Below are positions 21,701 to 36,700 of a stretch of DNA of 64,000 nucleotides, piece by piece. Both the position numbers and the translations under genes were made by a program. The stretch lies in NCBI GenBank assembly GCA_040954595.2, contig CM082585.2, positions 3,038,001-3,102,000 of the forward strand, given 5' to 3'. The notes under the pieces are model-generated. The model worked only from the letters and a program-made list of their open reading frames with translations. It searched no databases and had not been told where the DNA came from. The DNA comes from Balanoglossus misakiensis. Taxonomy: Eukaryota > Hemichordata. The stretch's first letter is position 1. The number at the start of each line of letters is the position of its first letter.

Positions 21701-24700
21701 AGAACAATAGATTTTGGCATGCAATAAAAAGCCGTACGGAACGGTACGTACGGAACGCGTGTTAAATAAGCCTTAAGTTTCAAGGCGCCCCAACTCACTG
21801 TGTACAGGTATGCGTTGTTATGCGGACGGTTACAAGACACCCCCACTCCAACGCACGTGCGCACACGTAAACAAACAAGAAAGATGGCTGCTCACTGAGT
21901 CAACTGAGCGGTTTTCGATCGATTGTATCGGCATTTTGGGTGTTTTGAAAGCCAAGTAACATGCAACACAAGAACTAAGTTAAACGTAGAAGTAAGATGT
22001 ATAATAATAAGGTTTTTACGAAAATACCGCAAAGTATGCACTCGGACATTAGCGCAGCGCATCGCCCTCCGCTGCGCGTCGGGCGATACTTGGCGCTAAT
22101 GTCCTCGTGCATACTTTGCGGTATTTTCGTAAAAACCTCATAGTATGATAAGCCGTCGAACATTCATTTGTCGACCGTATTGGATTTATGCAAATTAAAA
22201 AGTGCAAATGTAAACAAAAAATTTTCAAAATTGTTCCAAATGTCATAGAGGTAATTTTGAATTAAAACACTAAAATAGCGGACAGTACCCAATAAACTGC
22301 CCAAATATGTTTTTTAGGAAAACTGTCAGCTATATTGAATTTATGCAAATTATGATAACTTCCCCATGTCAAATATTATTCCAAAATGGTTCTTCATGCA
22401 CATGAAATAATTAATAATTTTAAACTTTAAAATCAAGGAAAAAAACAAGTTTATTTCTTGATATATGGCTAAAAATACCCCAATATTGGATTTATGCAAA
22501 TTAGACATTTTTCAACAGGGTGGATTCGGGTGCATTTTTAATATGTTGTTCTAGACACCTCTCCAAAATTAATTCTGAAGAAAAAATTATGTTGCAATTT
22601 TTGGTGGGTTAGGTGCCCAAATCTCGTAGATTGACTAGACTATACCGTCTAAATGGCCATTTTAGCAACACGGCATGCAACTAATAAATATTGGGGACAT
22701 TATAGAAACATGCCTCATGTCTCAGTTTCTATACCTGCATATTATAGACGACTTTTTCGTCTTCTTCATGGTCGTTTTGATATGGTTTAGAAGTACTGGA
22801 TGTTAATCAACAAATCGAACATTTTCGGCGATCGAGAAAACCTTCTGAAAGTTGGTGGCAGGCAGAAGTGTTGCAGACCTGGCTAACCGCGAGTGGTTAG
22901 AAAACCACTCGTGTCCAGCGTGATTAACTTCACAATAAAAACTGACCAAAGACAGTGGGTTTCCTGGTAAACCATAGACCCTGGATGTGTAAACATACCA
23001 AAAAGTCAAGGCCGGGTGGCGCTTTTTAACGGTGCTATTTTATCTATGCGTTCTCACTGTATGTTAAATTAAGTGTCTCCATTTCTTCAGTCAATGTTAA
23101 ACCGACCATAGAAGAGTGTGAAGGTGTCGTTCAACGATCCGGTAGTTCGGCTTCTTGTACTTTTGACTGCAAAGATGATGGCCGTGCATACTGTGGTGTG
23201 GTGTCAGACAAGTTCGCTCTAGATTGGGTGGCAAGATATGATCCCACCCTGGATTCAATCCATCGGCCGTACTACGTCAACAAAACTGGTTACGGTATTG
23301 TATCGGCAGTTGTGAACTGGAAACTTATGAGAGGTTAGTGTTATGAGATTTTATGTAAAATTCGGTATTCCTCTGTGTTCGTCGAATTTCAACACTTCAA
23401 CAAAATGGAAGCAACGTCCTATATTTTATTTTGCATTGAGTTTGTCACAATTCTGACAGCCTTAATTTTGTTTTAACTTTGTTCTAGGGGGGTCAAATCA
23501 CATTATAATAATTGCATTCTGGGTTAAAGGTCGACAATTCACTGTAGTAAGAGAAAGAAAAAATGATATGTAACTATTTCATGACTTGCTTTGGTCAAAA
23601 ATGTTTGTCCCACGTTTGTAGTTACCATATTAAACTCATTCAACTTTTTCACACTATTCTTTGATCGAAAGTTTCAGATGTGATTTTTTCTGTTATAAGG
23701 TTTCAGAACGACCGAATATCACTTTAGCTTGTAATTTCCCCTTCTTAAACTTGGAACAAATCGGCCATCTTGAAATTTTGTCACAGCTAATGCCCCTTTA
23801 AATCCCTGTAATCAGACAACAAGCTCGGAACTAATAAACAATTGTTACAATTTTTCTGTCAGAAAGCACGGAAGTTGACGGTGGCGTTTCTATTTGCCTT
23901 TCCGAAGAATCGTCTATTGTGAATATTCCACCAGATGAGTTGCCAAGGCGACAGTGCAGCAATATCGCGGGTCTCACTTCGACCGCTCGTCATGATGACC
24001 GGTAAATAATAAAGCATTTACTTCAAGTTTGCTTTACGGCCTAATAGTACTCAGTTCAATTTGTGAGGATGAAAAACGGTTATTTCATGATCTTGTTTCA
24101 GGGCAAATAGAAAGAGTTATGAGACATTCGCGTGAGACACTACAAAAGCGTACAGCGCATGTCACAATTTCCACATACAAGGAGCCATGTGGTACGGATA
24201 TGATTTTACAAAACAGACGGGATTATCTTCTTATGTTTATCCACTAATCATTTTGGTGCGGTTGTAGGCCCATATTGCAGCGCATCACACAGGTCGGTCA
24301 AGACCATGGGTAACTAATCTCAAGCAACTGTAACCCGCGGGAGAGGGTCTCAATCGGGGTATTTCAAATTGTAACTGGTCTCCCCTGCCCCATCTGCAGT
24401 TTTATTGATTAAAACTGCTAAGATAAGAATGAAACTTTCCAGTTGATTATGGCTAGCTTCCAATCGCCAATAAAAGTGGCCACAAGAACGAACCCCAGAT
24501 TTTGCAATTGTTATTGGCGTGATTGTAAACGTGCAAAGTAAATTTATGAACGATTACAGGCGTAGGCCGCGGCACCAATTGATGTTAGATTGGTTTTATA
24601 TTTATGGGGTGAATACTTATGGTGCTGTAAACATACGCAATTTCGCACGTAGTCGTGAGTTGTTGACATGATTAATTTAACTTAGTCACGACTTGCAATC

Positions 24701-27700
24701 ACGAATTGGTCATCTCCAATATATCACTCAAACAACATGATGAAATGTGTCTAAATTTGGTAACACACGTACCACTACGAACCAAGGGTAGGGGACCCTT
24801 TCGTGTAGCTTTGTTCTAGTTGGTTTACATTGTTTTCGAAACCGTCAAACGGTTCTCGTTGTCACATTGAGGTGGCAAAAATCACTTGAAGTTATCTACA
24901 CAAGCATTCTGTGTGTGGGGGATTCCCTCAGAGTCTCCCCGTTTCTCTGTGGTGCATAACATTTATACATAGTTACCGTGTGCGCTGTGGGTCTAGTTAT
25001 TTTATCACAATTTACGGTCAGTACTGCCGAAAGTGCAGTGTGGAACGCCTACTCAGTTTTTGACCCGGAGTCATTCATCTGGGATCGGCAAATGTGTACA
25101 GTGAATTCAGATAGGGGGCTTTCAGTTATTATGAGGGGAGGGCCTGGGGAAATCGGGACGTTCCATCATGTAAAAAGTGACACTCCCCCGTTTCTCCGGC
25201 CCACTCCTTTATAATAACTGGAAGCGCCCTTAGCGCCAAAAAGCATGCAAATTTCTCGGTGCTAGACATCCAGAAGACGACCAGCCATTGGAAACCAGAG
25301 TTTACCTTACCTATCGGCATAAATGACTACGCTGTAAAATAATACATTCGTTTGACAGATAACTAACTTCCATCTTCTCTCCAGACTTTCTCTAACATTG
25401 AGAACAAAGAACAGTGGGTACATTAAAATAAACAATTTCGACGTGGAAGGTGTGGTTACAGTCGACAATCCCGTATTCTACAGCGAACAGGCCACAGAAA
25501 AAACGACAGACATTTCGTTTGACTTTGCACCTCCCCAGCACTGCATAGTTACGACTTCAGAGTGTAGTTCAAGTATTTTGGACATTGGTAATGCTTACAG
25601 AAGAAATGTAAGTACTCTGGTTGGTAGTCGTGGTTAAATTTCATGTTGGATGCGATGCGGTACACTCGTGGATTTACATTCAGGACATTTATAGATTTTG
25701 TGTAATATGTTGACCGTTTTGAGATTTTACGTTTCGCGTTACGTTGTTAATCCAGTCCATGCAGTACACATTGGGCCATCGGCTAATGTTTTGCATATTT
25801 TGGTCAATGGACATTTACTATCCGATCACTGCTCGTGTCATACAACGCTTCCGATGTATGCAAGGGTGTACTATCTATCAATTTGATCTCACACTGTCGG
25901 AATTCGCTCTGCCAGTTGCAATGTTTCATTTATGAATCATTTCTACTTTAATAGAAATGTGTACATTAAGTATTTAAAATTAAGGAGCGAAGACGTAAAC
26001 GAATTGTAGTGTAAGTATAATGCGACATTAGCAGTTGGGTGAAAGAAGATGTTTTGCTATCAGCATCTCCAAGGTCAAACTTTATAACACCCAATCCATT
26101 TTCCCCAAGGAACCTTGTCGGAACACCTCGTCGAAAAGCACAATTCTCACAAACACTTTCTTACGGCATCAGTATAATAGAACCATGGAGACTTATTGGA
26201 AAGTAGCATTCAAGCTGCAATTATAATTTTAACATAGCTAACACCACACTTTGGTCATACAGAGTGACGTCACAGTTACCTGGGATCCGTCTGATTGGAA
26301 CGATGTCCCCTCGGGAATACACCACTATGACTGTGAAGCCTACAGATTGACCGCCGGTCTGAATGGACTTTTGGGCATGCGAACACCCGCTCCGCATGCA
26401 TCGGAGAGGAATATCGCCAGTGATGTGACAAATGTACAATTAAACCTACCTGATACAGGTATTGAAGTGGTACTTTAGGGAGCTTTCATTTATGACGAGG
26501 GGTCGGTCGGGGGAATCAGCGGGAGGCACATTGAAAACTTCTAGAGGGAGGATCACATTTTGTACTGACCGACCCAAAGTTACTCTGGCCCACCCCCTCA
26601 AAATAACAAATTTGCAGTATGATCTGGATCAATAATTATATTGGCAGTACCTGCTGCTCAAAATGCTTTTATTTGTTAGAATGACCTTAGATGACATTAT
26701 CACTGAACAATTTAATTTTTAAAAATCACATTTCAGGTGTTTTTGCAATCATTTTGACTGTGACTGATTCTGTTGGGAATTCCGCGAAAACCAGACGTTT
26801 TCTTACACACGACGCAGACAGCACCATCGACATAGACAATGAGAAACCAGTGGCTGTTTCCGAGGGCGTGCAGAACGCCGGGTTTTTCTGGCTGTCGCAG
26901 TCAGGAGGCGACGTAAGTATTGGTCTCATCAACTCTGGAATGAATCATTTACGTCTATGCCACGTTTGGTTATACATTTGTATGATTTTAAGGCCTGTTA
27001 TAAACACCAATGCACCTTAAAATTTAAAAAAAAAGGTTTCGTTGCAATTGAGGTTAAATGTAGCTTTATGATAGTTCAAGTGACATGTAAGTTAATAATC
27101 AGCAACGTGAAAATTCCTTTCCCTTTAAGTATGTAGGGGTTATATATTTGTATGATAAAGCCGTGCCATAAATACCAGTACACCTGAAGGAAGTCAAAAT
27201 AGTTTCGTTGAGATGTATTCTGTTTGGTTTAGAAGTACCGCTCCTTGCTGATTACTTATTTACATGCCACTTGAACCATTTAAAGTTCTGTTTCACACCC
27301 CAATGATTTGTATTCTCAAGTATAAAAATATATAATGTAGGGTTGCCTTAGGCACAATATGAGAAAAAGTTTAAGAATTAGAATTTCGAATTGCGTAGTA
27401 AAGTCCGTCGCCCTACCAATACACCTGGAAGTGAAAATACTGTCGTCAGGATGTATTCAGTGCGAATTAGACGTGCCACTCGTTGCTGATTTACATGCCA
27501 TTTGAAACATACGATACGAGACATAAAATAATAAATTAACTTTTTTGTAATAAACATTTCCCGGTTAATTATCGAGGTCAGAATTCCCTCAAACTATATA
27601 TTTTCTAAAAGCTTCGAAATAGGATAAAATTTTGGTTACTTCACTGTGACCACTGTTTACACAATTATCACGTGACAGGCAATTTAAATGACCTTCCAAA

Positions 27701-30700
27701 AACAGTTTTCTCAATGTTTTGTTGTGACGCTTTGAGATATCTGGCTCTAATTTGCGTGAATGCAAGCTTTAAGTTTATATGAACATGTACATCATTATAA
27801 TTAAATAGACCCACATTTTCTTTGTAGATCACAGTTACATGGGAAGGTCATTTCTACAACTCTTTCTACCGTGACGGAAGGTTCTTGAACGGAATTGAAG
27901 AACACGACCCGCCTCTTGGTCCATATGACGAGGCGACTGGACAGCCACCAACGTCACGATCGCGACAGGCTATCGACAACGACAATGGAATCCTACGATT
28001 TCAGTTCGACTTTGCCGAGTCGAGTTCTGGCAGAAACGATCCTGAAAACTGGGTTGACATTAGGAATGGAAAAGTAAGTACAATTCTTTGTGTTCACATC
28101 AGTATTATATCACGTGTGTACATTGCTGGTGAAATGACTGTGCTCACACGGTAGAACACAAATTAGGTAACTTGACATCACATGTCGAATATGGAACTGC
28201 AGGTATTGGTACGGACGCATGTGACCACACAAATCAAATCTCTTCACACAAAAAACAACAACTTGAAAGTGGATTTAAATCTGGGATCGAACGTGACTAC
28301 CGCTGTTCAGTACTCCGGCCACACAAACCTAACCGGTCCGCAAAATTCAACGAATATACTGATTCAAATCAGAGCAAAATATTTTTTTTAATTGCATGAA
28401 CATCGTTACGTCTGGCAAATTGTTATAGAAATGTATTTGCAAAGTGCAGTATATTATTGTAATTAACTACTACACGGCATCTCATTTATCAAACCTTCTC
28501 CCGACTCTTGGTAACCCTCAAAAAGCTGATCGAAGCAAATCGTCGCCAATTTACTGAGGAAACGCTTGTAGGCCTAACAAGTTGCAATCGTTGGTAACTT
28601 TAAGTAAAACGTTTACCATTCGTCCACAGACATCTCAAACTATTTCCATTGTCGACGAAAACAACGACTACATTACCGTCTGGTTGAGAGCCTTTGATGT
28701 AATGGACGGTACGAGGGACGAAAAAACGACATTCTATATCGACAAAAGTGCGCCGGCTATCAGAGGTATGACTGTCGTCGATGTCGATGTCGAAGCCGGT
28801 GCGAGGTCTTTGCGTCGATCAAGGGGAGAGGCGATCGCTGGTTCGGGGTAAGTCAACGACCTTTTGCTCTGCCACGACTTTCAACACTCGAACTTTATTA
28901 TTCCTCGACAATGGAACGTTTGAAGGGCAAATGTTAGTTTATATAAATTATAGTTGATTGGGAAAGGGATACTTACAAGGCTGAAGAGTCATTAAATTAC
29001 TTTGGTTGTCATTTGAAGAGTCGTTTCAAGTCGAATTATTTATGACAGCTCGGTATTTATTACACATTCTTTCGATTCCCAGTAGATTGAACAATTCTGT
29101 CGTGTACGGGAGCTCTAGCGTCAGAGGTTGCAGAGCGCCCGCAATAGTCTGAATATTTCCGACTTGCTTCCCGGCTGCTGACGTTGATTGTATCTGAGTG
29201 CATTTCAGACGGACTTTTTCGTTTCTAACTTTTGACCAATGTCTTCGTAAGATTGTATTTTTTCCAATCTTGAAATGGTTTAAATGAAACTGTGTGACAC
29301 AGTACATGTTTCATTGATTTTTCCAATATTTGTATCGTTTGTTTGCTTGCTTGCTTGCTAGAATTTATTGGTTTGGGGCCAACGGGCAAAAGGCCACAAA
29401 AGGGAAATGGTTCTGGTCAGCGCGCGCGTCACTTTTCACCCTTTTCACTGCGTGCGTGAATCGCAAACCTAAAATCCTGAGCAGGAAGCGGAATTTTGCT
29501 AAAATGCGTAACCAATAACTGCATTTACTGTCACTTATAAATACAGACTAGGGTATAGAATAATAGTGTATAAAGTTGACAATTGGATCGACTGACCTAA
29601 ATAAAAAAAAAAAATTCGCATCATCGCCCTATTTTTCAAGTTAGGCCAAAAAAAGAAAGAAATGATCCTGGTCACGACTTTTTCTATAAACGGTGCACTG
29701 ATGACTATTGCAAATAAATCTTACCTGACTTGTACAGAGTACTGGTGGAAGCGCATGATGACGAAAGCGGTATTCTTGAAATCAGATGGCAGTTGTTTGA
29801 CAAAATTGACCCCACTCGTCTGTACGGGGAAGGCAAGGTAGACGAGACTTCGCCAGCGGTAAGACAACTTGCATTATTCCTCCATAATTACAGAATGAGT
29901 CTTTAAAAAATAATGATAACAGAAATGCTGATTTATGTTTTCCGTCGTGGTTAACCATAAGAAACAATCTCCAAATAGAGACCAGCGTAGATAATTTTAA
30001 CTTAGCTAAGGAGTCTGACCGATATTCTAGACGTTTACCGACCAGGAACAAACCATTTTTTGGTCAGGTTCCATAGCTGGGTTAAAACTATCAACCCTAT
30101 TCTCTGCGTGGGGAACGCATAGGAAACCCACTTTTAAAAAATAATCCAAGTAAACCATGTACCGGTCTGACCTGTGCGTGCCTGGCAATTAGTAACCTGT
30201 GCTTTTATCTCGAGTACACGATTGCCGTGGATACCAGTCAGATGGAAGGTTTTCCGAATGGTGCAACTCAGTGTATTATCAAAATAACTGTTTTAAATAA
30301 TGCTATGCTGGAAACAACGGATGAAGTTCAGGTAGGATAGTGATTTTTCTATGATAATCATTATTTGCCACTAAATAGCTGCCATTTTACATTTTTCTTG
30401 ATTTCGCCTTTAAACTTAAAACTTTCCGTTAAAATAAGGTAAGTGATGGGAATACACAAATAAATTATCTACCTCTGATTGTGGCTGTAAATGTAAACAT
30501 AAACAATTAGTTAAGTAATAAACATGAGCCACACCTATTTATTCAGACGCCCAGTGCAACCGTATACATCTATTGTGTTATGCACACATGTGTATTAGAA
30601 TCCCCACAAATACAAAATGGTGTCATCCGTCAGTTGAGGATATCAGTAGCTGATACTAGGACTTTAACGAGCAAGAGTGAGAAGTTACGCATAACTCACA

Positions 30701-33700
30701 TTATCCACAAATATTCCACTTTTGGTTCTTTTACTAGTTGGTTTGCCTTTAAAGGGAAGCAGTCGTCGCGCCGCGTTTCTCAAGTTTGTCTATAAACATT
30801 TCAATTCATCCACAAATACCTGAAAGTATATAATTCTTAGAATGAACGAAACAGCCAACCGTAGCAAAAATTGGTCATGGCAGCAACTGAAGATCCTTAG
30901 AGGTCGTGGCGACTGCAGTGATGTTTGTGTTGGTATGGGAGGACATATTCTCATCAAGGGGGACATCTACACGGCGCGATGACCCCTTCCCTTTAAAGTT
31001 GAAAGCTTTAATCAGGAATCTCTAATGATCTTTCCTGTTAGATAATTCTGGGGACTTCTTCATCGTCTTCGGCTTCAACTGTAGGAGCAGCGGTTGGGGC
31101 ATCGTTTGGCTGCATTGTGCTTGTAGCCGTCATCATACTGTTGATCTTATTATATAGAAGGGGATTTTTCAAAAAGGTAAAACAATTGCTGCTTTTTCCC
31201 TTTTCTTGAGTTTTTCATCAATTTTAAAGGTAGTATGCACATTAGGGAGATATTTCAGAAGAAAATTATAGTCCCCCATATCCTGCAGTTGTTTTCATCT
31301 TGTTTTCATAAAAATCGTGTTTTTTTCTATATAGAGTTAATGCAACGATTGCCGGCCATTTTGAATTTCAAATATGAGTCAATTTGACTCTTTCAATGGG
31401 AATTTCACTCGATGAACTCCCTATTTTTACTCGCAAAAGTAAGAGAGAATGGTCTGAAGTTGTAAAGTATGAGAACAAATTGAGGTGCCTTAATTTACAT
31501 GTATCCATGTATGGTTGACAGGTGTATCTAGGTACATGTATTCAGGTGACTTTGTTGGCGCATTTTTTTCGCTTGGCCAACCAGCGAAAATCTGTGATTG
31601 GTTGGATCACAACTTTCCCTGGTACATGTAAATGTGACCATGTACCTTTAACTATCCATGAAATAAATACAGTTTACGAATAGTCTCATTCTCATACAGA
31701 AAACACAGGAACGCATCCCAATGGGAAATGCTGCAAAGGTATGTTTCCCAAAACTCACAGCTGAATACTGCACATACTATGACAATATATGAAAAACAGA
31801 GATAATGAGATCACTTTACCGGTGAAGTGGCATTTTGAAAATAATTAGATAAATATAGTGTAGTTTTTCTGAAACTTTTCTTGTGATGAATTTCATTGTT
31901 ATTAAGGATAGTATGCTAACGTGCCTCTGAGTCAGATTTTTAGAAACATTATAGTCCTACAAACCATTAAATTCTTTTCCAGATCAAAATGTGTAAGGAG
32001 TCTTTTCTGAAAACAAAGACTGAATTCAATGAAACTAAGCTGACGTTTTTTTTTTTAATTTCTAGTTTTTTTCAGCAGAAATATTACATTTACATTTTAT
32101 TCAAAAATAATGAAAAGTGAAATACGACAATGTAATTTGGACTATATCAAGATCTTATTGTCACAAAATAGTTCCAGTCCAGTTATGTCTTGATTTATAT
32201 ACTTGTTTCATGAAGTTTTGTGTTTTACAGCAACAGAGAACTGGACTTGGTAACCCCAGTTATGAAGAGCAAAACACAGGTGGAAATCAGTACACCAACA
32301 CACCTAAAGTGTTGAACACGTCCAAACCCAATGAGTCTGCACTGTCGCGTGAGGAGATGGAGTTTTCGTCCGCCAACTTGATAGTGCAAGATAAGCTGAA
32401 ACCAGGAATACACAAAGCCAAAGCCAATAACATTGGCGGTAAAGCGGGGTATTCTCAGGTGGTGGTGAAGTCTCTCAAAGGTAGATATTCGTACCCAATC
32501 AAAATATTATTTTGTCGATTTCATAAGCATTTAGGAACATACAGCGGAACATATATAAGTGCATGGATATCTAAACAAACAAGAGCTATCATTGTTAAGG
32601 TAATACATTAATACATGCCTCGGGACAGATTTTCAAAAAGTGTCATGAGAGAATGAAGTATTGCATACATATGTATAACGTAAGGCTCTAATTCCTATTA
32701 TCAATTATGCTTTGATGGTTACTGTAATGTTTCTGAGAGCGTAAAACAGTTCAATGTACAGCAGTCCTATCTTCATTGCTATTGCGTTCGAACCTGTCTA
32801 TATGCATAGTGGCCAAGCAAGAGACGTTCCTAAGCTGGCCTATATACCCGGTTGACAGATGGCCTTTATATACAGGTCAATTACACAGGAACTACAACAA
32901 GTGTCCTCTATATAGAGGTGGCCACTAACACAGGTTAAACCGTATTATTTTAACAGATATGTCGAACAGGACACAACGTGAACACCTACTTCACGAGTTG
33001 GACATAATGTTGTCAACTATTCCCCACGACAATGTTATTCGATTGTTGGGTTGCATCACTCAGACCGGATCACGTGAGTAAATATACATGTACCATGCTT
33101 TCCTTGAAATATTTGGGAATTTATGCTAAAATTCATGGTGATGTGCCTGCAGTCAGGCTTATCGGAATCCCACTAGATTGACTTGATAGAATTATCTATG
33201 GAGAAAAAGATCTTCAAAAGTACTAACGTCAACAAGAACTTATTTGAAAACCAGGGATTAAAAATTACCTCATTAGAGACATAAGGCAACAATAAAAAAT
33301 ATATGCTGTTCCGATTACATGGTTCTCAAAAATAGGGTAGGTAGGGGAATTTTTTTTTTATTTTGCATTTTTATATCTTTGGCCGCCATAGTGTAGAAGA
33401 ATGACGTCATAGTTCTTGCGTGATTCTCACAATTTTCATAAATTTTGTATATTTGACATCGTTATTTTTTACTTCCGATTTACGAAGCTCAAAAATGTTT
33501 AAGATCGGCGGGCTAAAATTAGGGTAGGTCGGGTAATCGGAACAGCACATATTTTTGTATTTGGCCTAAGTTTATGTTGATGTACTTGAAGGAAAACTTC
33601 TGAATAGGGGAGATGCCATTTATGATTAGGCACATTGAGAAGCTTTTGAGTGAGGCGTGGTTGAAATTGAGGCGTAACCAGTGCTCCAACTATACAATTT

Positions 33701-36700
33701 CTGCTGTTTTAACATGGTGCATATTTACACAAAAAACTGATATATACCTTTCCAATCATATGACACATTCGGTTCACGTAATTTTATTTATGTATGTGCA
33801 TTAGCATAATAACATACAGCGTCTGTCTTTTGTCAATCTAGCAAAACCAAGCATCATTATGGAGTTTGCCTCCTACGGCAACTTAGGAGAAGTGTTGAAA
33901 CGGAGCATCAGACACAACGTCAATGCAGGGGAGGACGACCAGATATACGATGAAGTATTTGATAGCAAGAACGCGGTGACATCAGAACAACTGATGTTAT
34001 TTGCAGAACAAATTGTGATAGGCTTGGAGCACTTGGCGAGCATGAAGGTGAGATATTAAGTATGAATGGTTGCTGTAGGTTTTAAAGAGGTAAAATAAAT
34101 CTATCAGACTGACTGAATGAATTCCGTATCCGTATTCAGATGACATATTGAATATTTTTACAGATAATTCATCGTAAACTTGGAGTTCGAAACGTTTTAG
34201 TCGGTGATGGGAAGGTCTGTAAGATCGCATCATTCTCCCATGCCATCCGTGTGGACAAGGAATCTGTCAAATCCCCACTTGAGGTAAGGGATATTAAAGG
34301 AGCATAAGCTGTAATGTTTGCTTTTATTTCCGGTATTTTCGCCATGTGTATCAAATGCAATTTCTTTTTCTACTCCAAACAGCAGGCTAACATAGTACGC
34401 AACTTGTCAACATAACCTGCATGTGTGTAACGGCCATTGTTATTGTCGACAATGGATTCTAGTCCGACTTGAATTCAAATTTAGCACAATAACAAAACTG
34501 GTTGTGTTTATAAGCTGGATACTGGGCATTTGATCATGCCTTATGAATTTGAACAAGAAACTGCAGTAGATACAAAAAATAAAAATACTCAAACATAGTG
34601 AAAAGTTACAGCTAATAGGGATGTTTACAGAAAAGGGACATTTGAAAAGTTAACAAAACCTGTTGCTGTAAAATTTCATTTTCCAGCAATTCACCAAAAG
34701 TTTGGCATAATCTACACACCTAGAGACTGATTGACAGGTGGATATACACGAGCAGATGGATGGGCATGCACATACGGAGCGGATCGTAAAGCCCAGTAAT
34801 TCCAACTTTGGGCTAATTTCTCAGTACACGCAGTTTTGCTCGGGGTAACAACTCCGGTTTCTTGTTCTACCCTGTAAAACATGAAGAATTGCTTAGTATA
34901 TGTTTTTTATTCAAAATAACTTTTTGCAGTAATCTTCATTGTAATTTTTGAAAATTGAAAATGATATCTATTACTTATGCGGCTTTGTTGAGGCGTTAAC
35001 CTTTCATAAAGCTATCCGGAGTAGAACAATAAACTGGAGTTGATACATGGGGGAAAATACTGAAAACGTAGCCAAAGGTAAAGTTACTAGGGCTTTAACA
35101 TGAGGAATTTTTTACTAGGGTCGTCTCCCCATCCGTTGGATGGCACCAGAGTCTTTGAATTCCAGTGACTTCTCTTTCAAATCTGATGTTTGGACGTATG
35201 GCATCGTTTTGTGGGAGATAATCACTTTGGGTAAGCAAATTCAAATTGTCAATGGACTCCATTCTGACTGGAATATCAAACTGAAACTGGTGTAATATGT
35301 GTAGGATATCATTTCTATTACAATACATGGGAGAAAGGGTCGGCTCCTTGTCATTGATGGCATTGAACTGGATTCAAAATTAAATCATTGTTGAAGTTAT
35401 GAGAAGTGTGTGTCTTACTCCTTTCACACCCAAATCCCCCTTAAGAGGTCAAACTTAGAGAACCATAGGGAACAATGGATTTGGACTGAACCTTGATGGT
35501 GAAAGGGCTAAGAACTTGGAATGATAAACCCCCATAGGTTAAAAGACCCAGGTAGTATATATGAGACTTGGTCTGGTGCAAAACACATTATGAGCCTTCT
35601 GAAAGATTTGAATATATACTACCGACCCTATTATCACTTGTGTTGACAGGTGCTTTGCCATATCCTGGACTGGAAAATAAAGAGGTTCCCCAACACATCA
35701 AATGTGGACAACGGATGTCAAAACCTACACACTGCACAGACGAAATGTATGTTGTTGATTATTAAAGCCCCAATAGTTGCCATAATTGCATTATATATGT
35801 GATTTTCATTTCAAACTAAGAAAGGTCCATTTACATGAACTATCTTATGGGTATAGCAAACAGATCATCAACCGCTGAGTGTGGCTGTTATTTTAAACAT
35901 GAATAAAAACCTGGTGGTGCACCCATTTATTCAGCTGCCCATTGACAAAATACATGTGCATGCAGACAACAATCATGGCCATGCACGGAGGTATTAGATC
36001 TCGCGAATTCAAATCGGTGTCGACTGTTGACTAAACGTTCATCTCAAATATGCTAAAGGCTTTTATTACACCTCACTCTGTATTCCGTACTCTTAATTGG
36101 CTGAGACCGTACCACGTGACATAGAAAAACAATGTGATATTACATAGTTGACAGAGTCTATGGCCCGTTGGTAGGGGCTACGGGCCAAGGAAACGCGCGC
36201 GGTGAGAGAATATTTAAATAATAACACATGATAGCGAGGGCAATATCACGATTTGAAGCCTGCACGAGGGATGGTGATCTCTGACTACAATATTGATGAT
36301 GCCCGAGCCGCAGGCGAGGGTATCATCAATATTGTGGTCAGAGATCACCAGCCCGAGGGCAGGCTTCAAATCGTGATGTTGCCCGAGCATCATGTGTTAT
36401 TAATTTTATTACGCCGAACATTTGAACGTACATACAAGGCAGGCATAGAAGAACGTAGACGCGCGTCCATATGTCGTACGTTGCTGAGAATGTAAAATGT
36501 CTCGATCTCCCAAGAATTATACGATACCTACTTCGAACTTAGATTATTTTGAAAATACTGCACTGTTGGTTGCGATGTTGTTGTATTTACTGTCCGTTTG
36601 TGGTAAAATATCGTCCAGTTGAACAGGTGTTAAGCCTATGTGTCGCTTTGAAGCCATAGATACGGGAGTTGACTGATCGTGGAGGAAGCCATTGAACGAC

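Larger units (their letters stand above)
20497..23090 (+). other. Long receptor intron
   Basis: It contains a short TG run (about 21524-21544), palindrome P1 and the degenerate repeats after it. No coding exon is supported. Confidence 0.5.
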
